Below, one piece after another: positions 43,903 through 55,617 of a DNA stretch of 64,000 bases. Origin of the DNA: Salvia splendens (lineage: Eukaryota > Streptophyta > Magnoliopsida > Lamiales > Lamiaceae). Position 1 is the stretch's first letter. Every line of letters begins with the position of its first letter. The position numbers and the translations under genes were made by a program. The stretch is from NCBI RefSeq assembly GCF_004379255.2, contig NC_056035.1, positions 31,201,208 to 31,265,207 on the forward strand, read 5' to 3'. The notes under the pieces were generated by a model. That model saw nothing but the letters and a program-made list of their open reading frames with translations. It was not told where the DNA came from and searched no databases.

Positions 43903-45352
43903 ATGCCAGTTGCTTTAATCTCCCTCTCAAACCCTCTCACGCTGAGACCAGCAACACCAAGCATCCTCCCAGCGCCGGAAAGCCCTTTTCCATATCCTGT
44001 CGCCACCGCACCAATAATGATTTCCCAAGGTAATTACTACTTTACTAATTCAACACACTTGAATTTCTTTTTTCCATCATTCCCTTCTTCAATCTTATCA
44101 TACGTGGCAGGATTAGTGAGAATCAGCTCTCCAAGCTGGCTTTGGCTGCCATGGCGGCTGGGGTATTGACACTCGGATCTGTTGATCCCGCCGCCGCCGC
44201 TAAAACCGGTGGCAGGATTGGTGGCCAAGCTTTCCGACCATCGGCGCCACGGGCATCTGCCCCAACACCCAACACTTCCAAGGTAATTTATCCGTACTTG
44301 ATTCCAGTATTTTCTCTACGTTTCTTTGGACACTATAATTGAAAAATTGATGTTTAAAGTGTTTATGTGGAGTAGGAAAGAAAATGAAGTATGAGAAAAT
44401 AGGCACGTGATCCTTTTCTAACTGCTAACTGTGTCAATAGTCTTGTTATAAGCCTTGTTATAGATGTCACGCAAAAGCATAATTTTATTGATATACAAAT
44501 GTATTCTTGTTGACATCTTGTGTTGACATATACTCCCTCCAGTCCCATAGAAATAGGTCCTTTAGTAAAGTAAGAGAGAAGGAGAAAAAGTGGTTGAAAT
44601 TGTGTAGTGCGACCCATAAATGATAAAGAAAAAAAAGAGAAAAAAGGTTTTCATAAATGCATATGGATTATTTCTATGAGACGAATAAAAAAGAAAATAT
44701 GACCTATTTCTATGGGACAGAGGAAGGTCTCATAAAGTATAACAACACTATTGACATAGTTAACAGCTAGCTACCTAAATGACCTAGACCCGAAGAAAAT
44801 AACTCCCAACTAACGAAAAAAAATGCTTATGACTCAACTACTTTAAAAGGAAGAGAGTAATTTATTTTGTTTCCGACTTGCTTTTGGATAGCTAATTTAT
44901 TTAGGTACAAATGATACTCATGAAATTTGGAATTTTTCCGTTATAATCGCACAATACCTTCTCTTGATGTGCTAGCTAGGTCTTGCAAGTATTTAGCTTC
45001 GTTTAACCATGTAAGTCATCATTGTTATCAATGTGTGCAATGTTCATAGAACGGAGGAGCAATGCGCTATGATGGCTGGCTGGCCGACTTAAAACTTTAA
45101 TGGTTGCAGGACGAATATATACGTGAACCCTCCAGTTGCGCCTCCTCTAGTGGGTGGGTATGGCTACGGCTTTGGTGTGCCATATTATGCAGATGGGGCT
45201 GGTCTCCCTTCTCATTCTTCGCCCCAGCTCCAGGCGTTGCTGTTGGCGTTGGAGGGGATTTCGACCTTTTCCTTCTCTTCATTGTTCTTGGGGCAGCTTC
45301 TGCATTCATTAGGAGATTATTCAGATCAAGACAAGACGACGATGAATACTAA
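43903..45352 (+). pseudogene. DUF1517/FLAP1-like plastid protein gene with frame disruptions
   Basis: Three exons can be traced: 43903-44029 (MPVALISLSNPLTLRPATPS, a likely transit peptide), 44111-44282 (ENQLSKLALAAMAAGVLTLG, AKTGGRIGGQAFRPSAP) and 45110-45352 (NIYVNPPVAPPLVGGYGYGF, WGWSPFSFFAPAPGVAVGVG, LGAASAFIRRLF, ending DDDEY). This is the domain order of plant DUF1517 proteins such as FLAP1, thylakoid/envelope proteins that affect photoprotection. Exon 1 ends in phase 1 but exon 2 needs phase 2, giving a stop if joined. The 3' end of exon 2 seems to have one base too many. One base is missing at about 45192 (GCAGATGG). The last two changes cancel, leaving about 27 residues out of frame. 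It may be a pseudogene or reflect assembly indels. Confidence 0.75.
44533..44727. mobile_element. Stowaway-like MITE in the FLAP1-like intron 2
   Basis: CTCCCTCCAGTCCCATAGAA on the left pairs with TTCTATGGGACAGAGGAAG on the right. It is the same family as 4610-4833 and 7010-7240. Confidence 0.8.
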
Positions 45353-45787
45353 AACCACCAAACGAACCTAGATGTGGCTCGAGAGTCGCAATACTTTGTT
45401 CGATCTTGGTGTTCGTTCCTATGTACATATTTCACTCTTAAAGAGACCACTAGTCTGAAACTTCTTGTTTCATTAAAACAACATTCTTGCACATGAGTAT
45501 AAATTAGCAAAGATAAATATGAAAGCTAGAGAGTGAAGATGCAAAAATAGAAGATCCTCTTAGTTATGAAAACTTTGTAACAGGGAGATGCCATTGTATT
45601 CATACAAGAGTTGAAGATCAGCTTAACTGACATTACATTAAGAAACAAGAAACAGAAGAAATAATGAGGAATTGGGCATCATGTTCCTCTCAAGAACAGT
45701 TTTTATCTAAAAGGTTATCGTCTGTTCTTCGAATGTATTCTCTCGCCCCCAGAACAGCTCCTCGCATTGATTCCATTAGGCTTTTGT

Positions 45788-48700
45788 CTAGACGGTGTAG
45801 TGCTGCTGGATTGTCTCAATGTCGAGCCCCTTCAGCTTCACAACAGATTCAACGTGGCCCTTTAGTGTGTGCAGCTCGCGCAGCCTGTGGAATAATGGCA
45901 TACAAATTAGCTCATTCTCGAGTTTGGGCGGAAAACCATACGAATAATACATCCAACTAAAAGTTAAGTTTTTACCTTGCAATCTCGGCTCTCCTCTTGG
46001 CCTGCTCTGCGATTTCTGACAACTCGCGGTAGCTGCTCTTCTCATTCAAGATGTTGTTAGCTTCTGGTGTTTGAAGTCCATGCAGAGTTCTCTGAGCATG
46101 AGCCCATTGAGCTTCTCTCTCTTCTTTTCCAAAGTCTTTCTTGGTCGTGAACGCAGTCTGATTCAAAGAGATCGACATTAATTTTAAACAGTGAAGGGGA
46201 AATAAGTTACTTTCGTCTGCACACGAGAAATATATGCATACCTTGTTGTCATACAGGTTTTGCCACGCCTTTCCACTCAAGACGTAACGGATGGCGAACT
46301 TCATCAAGTCGAGGGGCACATAAAAGACAATGCTGTAAATCCAGATAACACCAGCCCATCCCCAGCCACAGCCTTGAATTCTTGCAAAGCCCCAGTTGGC
46401 ATACACAGCTATCAGAGTTGCAATCTGGGAAAAGGCAAAGTTTTTAGAGGAAGGATAAAAGAAGATGCAACTATATAATGAGAAAGGTTTACGTATTTTT
46501 TTACCAGTTGAGCAATCGCGAAAGCAGTCAAGAGAAGAAGCCCAGGGCGTTCCACAAACGACCAGCTGCGGGATCTGGTCACGAAGATAAGGGCTTGGCT
46601 AACAATACTCACTTGCAAGTATACAACAGCCATCATTTCTTCCTCGTTATCTCTGATAGTTCTGACTCCAAATTTGTCCTGCAAATTAGTTTGGGTGGTG
46701 AGGTTTGGTTGCAAAATCTTCATAAAGAGGAGATATATAATCGAACTAAGTTCCTGGGTTGGATACTTACTGGGAAAAAGTCGGTTTCGTAGATTAGCCA
46801 AAAGAAAATGACAGTCATTAGAGCAAGATAGCCTCCAAGAACTATGCCAGTGGCAAAAATCTCTTTTAGCTTCCAGCTATCAGGCAATGGAGATGGCTTC
46901 ACTCTATCCTTAGAGATGGTCATAATTGTACCTGAATCCATGGGAACCATAAATTCATTACTCATAATAAAAAGAGGGAATGTTAATTGTCAATGCAAAA
47001 TTAATAAATAAATGGAATGTATCTTACCATCATTCAGAATGGCAATGATAAGCACCATGAAGGGGGAGAAATCAAACTTCCAAATCAATGCAATGAACAT
47101 GAAGCCAAACTGCAAGGAAATAGAATAACTCAAGGAATCAATCTTTGCAAAGAATGAAGGCAAAAGAGTTTTCTTTGTTTTTAAGTAGCACAATTAACTT
47201 ACCACAATACGGATGGTGATGGACACTGCATATATCTGGCAAACAGAAAAAAAGGTAACGCCTTAATCACAGCTTAACTTAAGGTGCAACGAAAAGTATA
47301 CGACAAATAAACTCACCGTATAGTTCTTCATTCTCTGGAAGATAGCTCTGCTGGTCAGCACTGCACTAATGATAACACTAAGCCCGGGTTCAGTTAGCAC
47401 AATGTCAGATGCACTTCTTGCAGCATCAGTAGCGTCAGCAACAGCAATTCCGATATCTGCCTTCTTCAAAGCAGGGGCATCGTTGACACCATCGCCTGTC
47501 ATTCCAACAATGTGCTTTCTCTCCTGCAGTTTCTTCACGATTTCGTATTTGTGCTCTGTATGGAAACAAAAATAGAATGTAAATTTTTCGTCCCCTATCG
47601 AAAAAGCTAGAGAACTTTGATATAATATGATTGTAAATGGGAAAAAACACCCACCTGGGAAGACCCCGGCAAAACCATCTGCCTTCTCAATAAGTTCTTC
47701 AACAGGAAGGTGGGCTATAGACTCATCCTTGTGATTACCCAGCAAAGAAGCAGATGGGTACATGTTTACTCCCATACCAAGTCTACGGCCAGTCTCCTTA
47801 CCAATGGCAAGTTGGTCACCTAGAATTCGAAAGTATATTATAAGATGAACTCACAAGTGTCATTAGTTTTAAGGCCACCATATCATGACAATAACTTTAC
47901 CTGTAATCATTTTAACGTTAACACCGAGGTTTAGAGCTCTGCGGATGGTCTCAGCACTGTCATGTCTGGGAGGATCAAAAAGGGATAGAAGTCCAATAAA
48001 TTGCCATGGACTACCAGGGGCATCCTTCGATTTCTCTGGAACTTCCTGAAAACATGAGACAATTATTGAGAAACCGGGTAGCTTGAGAGGGTTGACAGAT
48101 AAATGGAGGAAAAGGAAAGTCTGAATGAACTCTAATGAAATCGGACCTGTCTGGCAACAGCCAAAGACCGAAGTCCACGCTCAGCAAATTTATCGATAAC
48201 GCTGTGAACTTTTTTCTTTAAGTCTTCTCTGCAGTTGCACAGGGTCAAAATCTGATAGCAAGGAACAGCAGTTAATACTGTTACAAGAATATTTATAAGT
48301 TATTGGAGATGAATTATCAAGCAGACCTGTTCGGGAGCTCCCTTGCTAGCTCGGTGCCAGTTCCCTTGGTTGTCAATGTATGTCAAAGCAGTCCTTTTGT
48401 CCACAGGGTTGAAAGGGAAGAAGTGAACCTCTTTGATACCAGCTCTTGCCTAATAATCAAGTTCGTATGAAATAAGAACTTTATGACATTTAAGTTTATA
48501 TATGAAGAAATAGAGAAATTTGGATTACCTCTTTTGGATCAGCAAGTGTACCAACAATGGCAGCATCGATAGCATCTTGGTTTTCAGTTCTGGATGCCCT
48601 TGCAGCAAGGAGTAGCACGTGCTCGGGATCCACACCCTTAGTGAAGACCTCGATCAAGGATTTATCAACAGTCAATTTGTTTAGGGTCAAAGTTCCAGTC

Positions 48701-51700
48701 TTGTCACTACACAAGACATCCATTCCAGCCATTTCCTCAATGGCAGTCATTCTCTTGGTGATTGCACCCTGCTGCGATAGCCTGTGGGACCCAATAGCCA
48801 TGGTGACAGACAAGACAGTGGGCATAGCGATGGGAATACCTCCGATCAAAAGAACAAGGAGGTTATCTATCCCCTTTCTGTATGGTCTGTGCTGGATTGG
48901 GTACATCACTATGATCTCGGCTACCATACCAACAGCGATGGAGCAGATACAGAAGTTACCGATTGCAGTGAGCACTTTCTGAAAGTGTCCCACCTGGTTG
49001 GTGCTGTCCACTAGATGTGCCGCCTTTCCAAAGAAAGTGTGGACACCGGTGGCAATGACTACTGCTTCTAGTTCACCCTGTTTGCAGGTCGAGCCAGAGA
49101 AAACTTCATCATACGCGTTCTTGGTCACTGGAAGGGATTCTCCTGTGAGAGCAGACTGGTCAATCTTTAAAGGATCGCCTTCAAGAAGACGAGCATCAGC
49201 AGGGACAATATCTCCCAGCTTAATGCTGATAATGTCTCCAGGCACCAGAATAGCGGCTTCCTGCTCGCTCCATCGACCATCCCTGAGAACCTGGTTTTAA
49301 ACAGACGAGTACTATTAACCACAAGAACCGAAACTTATTGACTATGTCACTATTGTTCGTGTGTATTATTATACCTTTGTTTTGGGAGCAAGACCAGCCA
49401 TAAGGGCTGCAGCAGCATTTCCTGCGTTGTTCTCCTCGATGAAACTTATAGTAGAGTTGATAACAAGCAGGCAAACAATACCAACGAAATCCTGCCAATC
49501 CGGGGGCTTTCCGCCTCCATTAGCCAGAGCAATGGCCATGATAGCAGCAGCCTCCATGACCCAAGAGAGTGGATTCCACATGAAACCGAGGAACTTGAGA
49601 AATTTGCTTTCCTGTACAACATTATTCATACATTGCTCGAAATCACGACGTTGTCTTCTCATTAGTACAATGTTTAAATCATCAAAGAAGCAAGAAACTG
49701 GTGTATACCTTCTTCTCTTCCAACTTGTTGGGGCCGAAAATTTGAAGCCTGTTGGCCCCTTCGTCGGTGCTCAGTCCCTCCCTGGTGCATTTCAGTTGCT
49801 CAAACACTTCCTCAATTGGGACTTTCTCCTGTTATTTGAACAAGGAAAAAATGGTCAGTTGTGGACATGAACTATAAATCACATTTTTTGCATGGATTAA
49901 ATTGATCATGACAGTGTAAAAATAATGCATCACTAAAATTGATTACCAGCTCTCTCCTTCTGGCTTGTTAAACTATTACATGATTGAATAAAGACTTCAT
50001 AATCATAAATCAGGTCATGTTTGATTCATTATTGAATATAAAGATGAATCTAATCTCAACTACTATTATTCAAATAATATAGATTACATTTCTGGTTGAT
50101 AATCTTAACAATCACCAACTCTCCAATTGTTCTTCATAGTTGTCATTTTCATTTACTACTTCTAAAAAAATGAATTATTTCAAAGTCAACTCAACTTAAT
50201 CATTTAGTACATATTCATGTTACCATAATCCATCAACAGTATCTAAGTAAGCACTTATCTTTAATACATCAGTGACTATCCCAACTCATTAAATAAAAAA
50301 GCTGACATTTAAATAGCTCTAATCACATTTTCCAACAACCCCACAAGAAAATAACATTAATGTCAACAATCAACATCATAAGCCAAGTCAGTCAGCCAGC
50401 CACAAAATGTTCAAACAAATTTGAAAAATTAAAACTTTTTTAGTTGAAAAAAAAGTGTGATTGCAGAAAAATTCACAAAATAATCAATTAAAATTGTGAA
50501 AAAGTAAAGCATGTGCGTGCGCGCACACAGCCCAAACTGTTCATTCACATGAAATAGTACAAACTACCATGTGGGCCCAAGATACATGGACAATATAACC
50601 ATTGACTTTCTTAGAACGTGTTTGGGGCCCACCCAAATCCGCAAAGAATGGCCTTCGTTACGCAGCCAATACCAATTCAGTTTAGCGGGTGCCACTTTTC
50701 AGATGGGCCCAATACCACTTTCAAAGGAAATCAATCACTTGAGATGGGACAACCCAAAATGGAAAGCTGATAACTTGAGGTGGGACGGAGGGAGTATATA
50801 AAAGTAGGACCTATAATCCACTAACTTTTTCAACTCACTTTCTATTACATTTCTTAAAACCCGTACCGGGTCAAAGTGTGTCAATATTTGGGGGACGGAT
50901 GCCGTAATAAGTTAAAATAAAGAAATATTAAATTAAGAGAGAATAATGTAAAAGAGACTCTAATATATGGTATTCTCTATCTTCTTTTGAGTTCTCTTAG
51001 TTATAATTATTTATTATCATTTTCTAAAAACACTAAAAATAAAAGGTTGCGTTTCCCCAAACGAAAAAATCTTGAGGTGAAACGTACCACGGAAAAAGTA
51101 GCTATACAAAAATTAATTTTCACACACATCTGTGCCCATTTTTAAATTGAAAATATAGTATGACTTGCAGAGATGAAATAACATAAATTGAAGAACAATA
51201 TACGAAACTTCAAAGCCAAACACGGCCTAACGCCAGTGAAGTAGGGATTGTACAAAAGTGGCTTTTCCAATATTCATAAACAGGGCATCCTTCAGAATTA
51301 CTCAACTTGTGACTATCATAAAAGAAAATACGCGCAATTGAGCCATAAAAAAGAAAAAAAAAATTGTTAGGCCGATAAGGATCGGCCAACATCTACATGT
51401 GCTACTAGCATAAGCATATATTCACATATCCGTTGTTTAATTAGCTCTATTTCTTTCTCATCCATTTTACAAAAATTATTTTTGGATTCTTATACAACTT
51501 TGACTATGTGTGTGTGTGTGAGAGAGAGAGAGATTATGTGAATAAGTACAAATTTTTGACAGAAAAATGCGAAAGAGGCGAAAACGATGGGAAACTGAAG
51601 AATGATGAAAACCATGGCACAGTTTGTGTGTGTGTGTGTGGAAGATGAAGCAAAGCATCTATCTAAAATGGTCAAAATCGGAGAAACCTTTAGGATACCC

Positions 51701-51953
51701 CTAAATAACAATCTAATGGAATAAATGAAAAAACCAAAACAACACCTTATGCAGCAAGCAACAATAGAATCGAGAATTTTATTATTATTTTTTTTAAAAA
51801 AAAGGTAGAGAGAGCAGATCTTATTGCAATGAAATCAATTGAAAATACGAAATTGAGAATGGGTAAAATGAAAGGAAGGGGAGAGTTTAATTATACCAGA
51901 TCAACAGTCTCATTCTTGATTTCTTCAAGGCTGATAGCTTTATCACCGCCCAT
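45788..51953 (-). CDS. PMA4: Plasma-membrane H+-ATPase, PMA4 type (P3A ATPase)
   Basis: Sixteen exons on the minus strand give 954 residues, all junctions GT-AG and in frame: 51953-51897, 49828-49709, 49611-49375, 49290-48529, 48449-48327, 48251-48147, 48045-47901, 47819-47655, 47555-47317, 47235-47203, 47109-47028, 46931-46771, 46678-46505, 46424-46242, 46157-45976, 45884-45788. It pumps protons out of the cell using ATP and drives secondary transport. Seen are the actuator TGES at residues 187-190, phosphorylated Asp 334 in [15 protein letters not shown] in the nucleotide-binding domain, TGDGVNDAP in the hinge, ten hydrophobic segments, and an autoinhibitory C-terminal domain ending QQHYTV, whose penultimate Thr is the 14-3-3 phosphosite. 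The N-terminus [19 protein letters not shown] fits subfamily II (PMA4). Intron 1 is 2.07 kb. Confidence 0.97.
50799..50912. mobile_element. Partial Stowaway-like MITE in H+-ATPase intron 1
   Basis: A segment with GTAGGACCTATAATCCACTA and CTTAAAACCCGTACCGGGTC, ending GGGGGACGGATGCCG, matches the right half of MITEs such as 36627-36910. Immediately to its left another terminus (GGTGGGACGGAGGGAGTA, ending about 50797) belongs to a second, incomplete copy. Confidence 0.55.
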
Positions 51954-52455
51954 GGCTGGCTAGATGTGAAGAGGAGGAAGGGAGAAATGGAATAGTTCAG
52001 TGATGGAGTAATGAAGGAGCTCTCATTCCAAGAGAGGAAAATGGTAAGAAGAAATGCTCTGCCTCACACCCCCTTTTTATATCTCTACTGGCTTGACCCT
52101 TCTCTCCCTCTAATTTCTTTTTTTTTCTAATTTAAAATAATAAATAAATAAAAGTCTATTCACATTTACTCCTCGTGTAAATTAAAGGCGCTAAATATCT
52201 GTACGTATCTTAGTATTGTGGTATTAACCTTTTCATAGCTGTATGTATACTCCAGCAAATACCAATAATTGTTGATTGGCTCTGTATTTGAATCCGGTTG
52301 GTATTATTTAAGAAATGTTATAATTGTGGATTGGCTATATTTGTGCCAAATTTTATCAATTGTATTTTCCCCAACTAAGTTATATTTTGTATAAAATGTG
52401 TACGTATATGGTGTGAGTGTATGTATGTATAATTAAGCGCATTAACCCTCTCCCT
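51954..52455 (-). promoter_or_regulatory. H+-ATPase 5' leader and promoter region
   Basis: Directly upstream of the start codon. On the minus strand GATATAAAAAGGGGG (about 52085-52071) is a strong TATA-box context about 120 bp before the ATG. The rest is AT-rich with no other gene. Confidence 0.5.
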
Positions 52456-53223
52456 CAGGGGCGTATGCACATGGGAACAAGGGGTACAACTGTACCCCCA
52501 AAACCTTGTGGTTTAATACTATATGTAGTACTACTTTAACAAAATCGATATATGTCCCAGTGGAAAATGCGCTTGCCTTCCATTTTAGAGATCCGAGATC
52601 CACCCTTCTCAACTGCATTCCCTGTTGCTTTTGTTTTATCTTCTCAAAATTAACTTTGTTTTAATCCATATGACCTTTGTATCTCCCTCACAATTCATGT
52701 TTAAGTTTCAGTATTTGTTTCGTTTTTAACAAACATTTTTTAGTTTAACCACTAACTTGTTATTTTTTAATTTAATTATATATTTTTTCATATTTAATTT
52801 TCATTAATTATTTTTAATAGATACTTATACGACTAATATAGAGTAAAATATTTTACAAACAACTCAGGTTTAATTACTAATTTGAAATAAGTATCATAAA
52901 GTAATATTTATAAAATTAACCTCCTCATTTATTATATTATATTATATATATATATATATATATTAATATAATTAATATTGCTAAGTAACAAAACATAGAT
53001 ACTTGTATTTCATATGCATAATGACTCTCTACGTGACACTATAAATAATTTATTATTTATTTAAAATGAAGTTTTTTGGTAAAAAATAAAGACATATTTC
53101 ATTTTAAATATTAGAACAGTTAAGAAAACATAACAAAGAGAACAAAATTGATTAGTCACATTGTGAAATTTTAAGTCGTATTTTTTTCGCACCCCCATAT
53201 CGAAAATCCTGGATACGCCACTG
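52456..53223. mobile_element. hAT-type non-autonomous element
   Basis: The ends are CAGGGGCGTATGCA and the inverted CAGTGGCGTATCCA. The flanking 8 bp are identical, CTCTCCCT at 52448-52455 and 53224-53231. It is 768 bp, AT-rich inside and has no coding capacity. A short palindromic GGGGTACAACTGTACCCC follows the left end. Confidence 0.9.
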
Positions 53224-53386
53224 CTCTCCCTCTCCCCGGTGAGTTGTCCGTTGCAAGATGCCTTGGGGCGCCAACCTCTCCACAGACGCCGGAGACCTCC
53301 GTGGGGCCCACGCATGACAAATTCTACTTCATTATTGTTGTAGTAACTGATTCCTCGGTATTCACCTCCCTTGTACAATGCTACTA

Positions 53387-53609
53387 CTCCCTCCGTCCCA
53401 TAAGTACATGCATTCTTTCCTTTTTAGTCCGTCACATAAGAATATATATTTTTTAATTTTGGAAAGTCTTCTCTCTCTAATGTGGTGGGACTCATTCTCT
53501 ACTAACAATATTTTAATTACTTTTTCTCTCTACCCCTCTATTACTTTACCAATTTTAAATTAAAACTCGTTTCGTCCTCAAAGTGCATATTCTTTAGAGA
53601 TGAAGAGAG
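53387..53609. mobile_element. Stowaway-like MITE
   Basis: CTCCCTCCGTCCCATAAGTA on the left pairs with a diverged right end (CTTTAGAGATGAAGAGAG), with TA flanks. Confidence 0.75.
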
Positions 53610-53863
53610 TATTACTAAATCATTTATTTTGGTATATTGGTTTAAAAATATCCTAAATTTGGGCTGAGTAAGAGCATCCGCAGCGGCGGACGTCCCGGCG
53701 GACATCGGACCGGCGTGTCGGACGTCCCCGCGCGACGCCCGCCATTAGGCGAGCGACCGGCGGATGCGGACGTCGCTTGCGGAAACCAGAGTTCCGCTAA
53801 TTTCCGACGACGTCCGCCATTGCGGGTTCCCGACGGACGTCCCGATTTTTAATTTTAAAAAAA

Positions 53864-53945
53864 CTCTATATATACAGCTCGTTGAACTTCATTTCATTCG
53901 CGCCACTTGTTTTAACGAGTTTCTCTCTCTATACTTTCATTTTTT
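53864..53945 (+). promoter_or_regulatory. TATA and 5' leader of the Harbinger ORF1 element
   Basis: CTCTATATATAC is followed by GTTGAACTTCATTTCATTCG and CACTTGTTTTAACGAG, 11-80 bp before the ORF1 ATG at 53956. Nearly the same block, in the same order, precedes the transposase ATG of the element at 59192-61124. This suggests a common promoter. Confidence 0.6.
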
Positions 53946-53955
53946 TTGAAGATAA

Positions 53956-55324
53956 ATGGAGCACCACGATAGTGATTCCCCCGCCACGAGTGAGTCACAA
54001 ACGCCAACGTTTCCCATTAGAGTTGGGGGAAACCTCGACGGAAGTGCACCGATGTCCAGGATGATGCCCGGAATGACGCCGATGATGCCCCAACCCCAAA
54101 TGGCGGGGATGATGCAAGGTTACTATAATATGTACCCCCTTGGTGTGGAGGGATGGGTGGGATGATGCCCCAAATGCCCGGGATGCAGGGCATGCCTGCC
54201 GCTGCGGGGGGAGCAGGCAGGGGGTCCCCCAATCACCTGGGGACAATGTCTATTGCCCCTACATGGATTTATTGTCGAGTGATTCCCCCCAGAGTACTCC
54301 TCTGGAGACTCAGTTCACCGGCATCGAGACTTTCTCTTTTGAGGAGTTGGGACTATCTCCGGTCAGGGAGTCTCCCACTGAGATGCAACCGGCGGCAGGG
54401 AGGAGGCGGAAGTAGGGGAGAGGGAAGGGCAAGGGCACTACCTCGTCCTCGCGTGCGGGGAATGAGAGTGGGGCGGGGGCCGAGGGGGTGGTGGAGGAAG
54501 CCGGCGGGAGAAAGAGGACCATCTGGAACATAGGGGAGTGCGTCGCGCTGGGGAAGGCCTGGGTCGGTGTAGTCGAGGATCCCTATGTCGGGGCTAACCA
54601 GCACATCGACAGAATGTGGTGGCGCATTAGCCAAAGCTACCTCCAATTCAAACCGCCAGGTGGGAAGCCTCACGATGGAGAGCAATGTTGGAAACAATGG
54701 GAGCGGTTGAGGAGGCAGCTCAGCCGATTTGCCAACATCTACCAAAAAAACCTCCACACGGCATCAAGCGACATGCCTGCCGATGATGTGAAGCTTCTGT
54801 CTCACCAGCAGTACCCCGACAGTGAATTGGGTTTCGGGGAGTTCAAATATTGGGAGGTCTATCTTGTGGTGCAGACTTCCGCCAAGTTTAGTGCGAGTGT
54901 TGAAGCTGGCTGGCCGAAGCGGACAAAGTTCAACGCCTCTGGGGAGTACAGCAACAGTGTCGGTTCCCACGAACTCCTTGACGCCGAAGCAGAGTTCCTG
55001 ACCCCTCAATCGTCTTCCCGCCGCCGTCGCCCGGTTGGGCAAAAGACCGCGATGCGGATGGCTAGGGGAAGAGCCAACGAGTCCCACGAGGTCCAATCGA
55101 AATCTCCGTCCCTGGTCACTCTCGAGCTCAACAATCTCGCCCGTGTGCAGCTAACGCAGAGTATGCTCGACATCATGGACAAGTGGTATGCAAAGACTGA
55201 TCCCTTATACAAGATCATGTTGAAGGATGCCATCGACACTATGAGACGCGATTTGAGGATGGCACCCCTGTCCGAGAGTGGCGACGGGGACGACGGGACT
55301 AGCGGCGAGGATGACGAGGAGTGA
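53956..55324 (+). pseudogene. Harbinger ORF1 (Myb/SANT-like, NAM-associated), with frame breaks near its start
   Basis: The frame starts MEHHDSDSPATSESQTPTF and becomes Met/Pro-rich (MMPGMTPMMPQPQMAGMMQG). It shifts at about 54150 and again before 54250, and meets a TAG at 54413. From 54488 a 278-codon frame is open to TGA at 55324. It contains the SANT-like segment RTIWNIGECVALGKAWVGVV, then DPYVGANQHIDRMWWRISQS and CWKQWERLRRQLSRFANIY, a spacer with KYWEVYLVVQTSAKF, and an acidic C-terminus (GDGDDGTSGEDDEE). PIF ORF1 proteins bind element ends and help import the transposase. The C-terminal 278 residues could still be made from an internal start, but the full protein is broken. Confidence 0.8.
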
Positions 55325-55617
55325 GACGGGGGCCGCATTTGTCGAAGCTTGAGGTTGTTTTTTTTAACTATGTATTTTTTTATAATAATTATGTATTTTT
55401 TTTGTTTTAAATAAAGTGGTTGCATTTTGTCCGCATTCGTGTTGAAATTTTAATTCGTAAATTGTTTAATTTGGTGAATTTATGAATTTTTATTATTGTG
55501 GATGTCCGTAGGGATGTCTGCTGGGATGTCCGCCATTGTGCAGTGGGATGTCCTTATGACGTGGCAGAAGGTGTTTTTGGGAAGTCCGTCGGGACATCCG
55601 TCCCACTGTGGATGCTC

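Larger units (their letters stand above)
53672..55617 (+). mobile_element. PIF/Harbinger element with ORF1 only
   Basis: The left end GAGCATCCGCAGCGGCGG and the inverted right end GAGCATCCACAGTGGGACGG are flanked by TAA. It is 1,946 bp with a TATA-containing promoter block, an ORF1 region and AT-rich 3' DNA. There is no room for a transposase. The element at 26271-27699 is its deletion derivative. Confidence 0.9.

Noticed and set aside
48496..49300. Plus-strand frames of 76-141 codons over the H+-ATPase gene
   Set aside because: They are antisense shadows of the large fourth exon, which encodes the conserved DKTGTLT region.
51490..51711. Frames with THTHTH repeats
   Set aside because: They translate TG/GA microsatellites in H+-ATPase intron 1.
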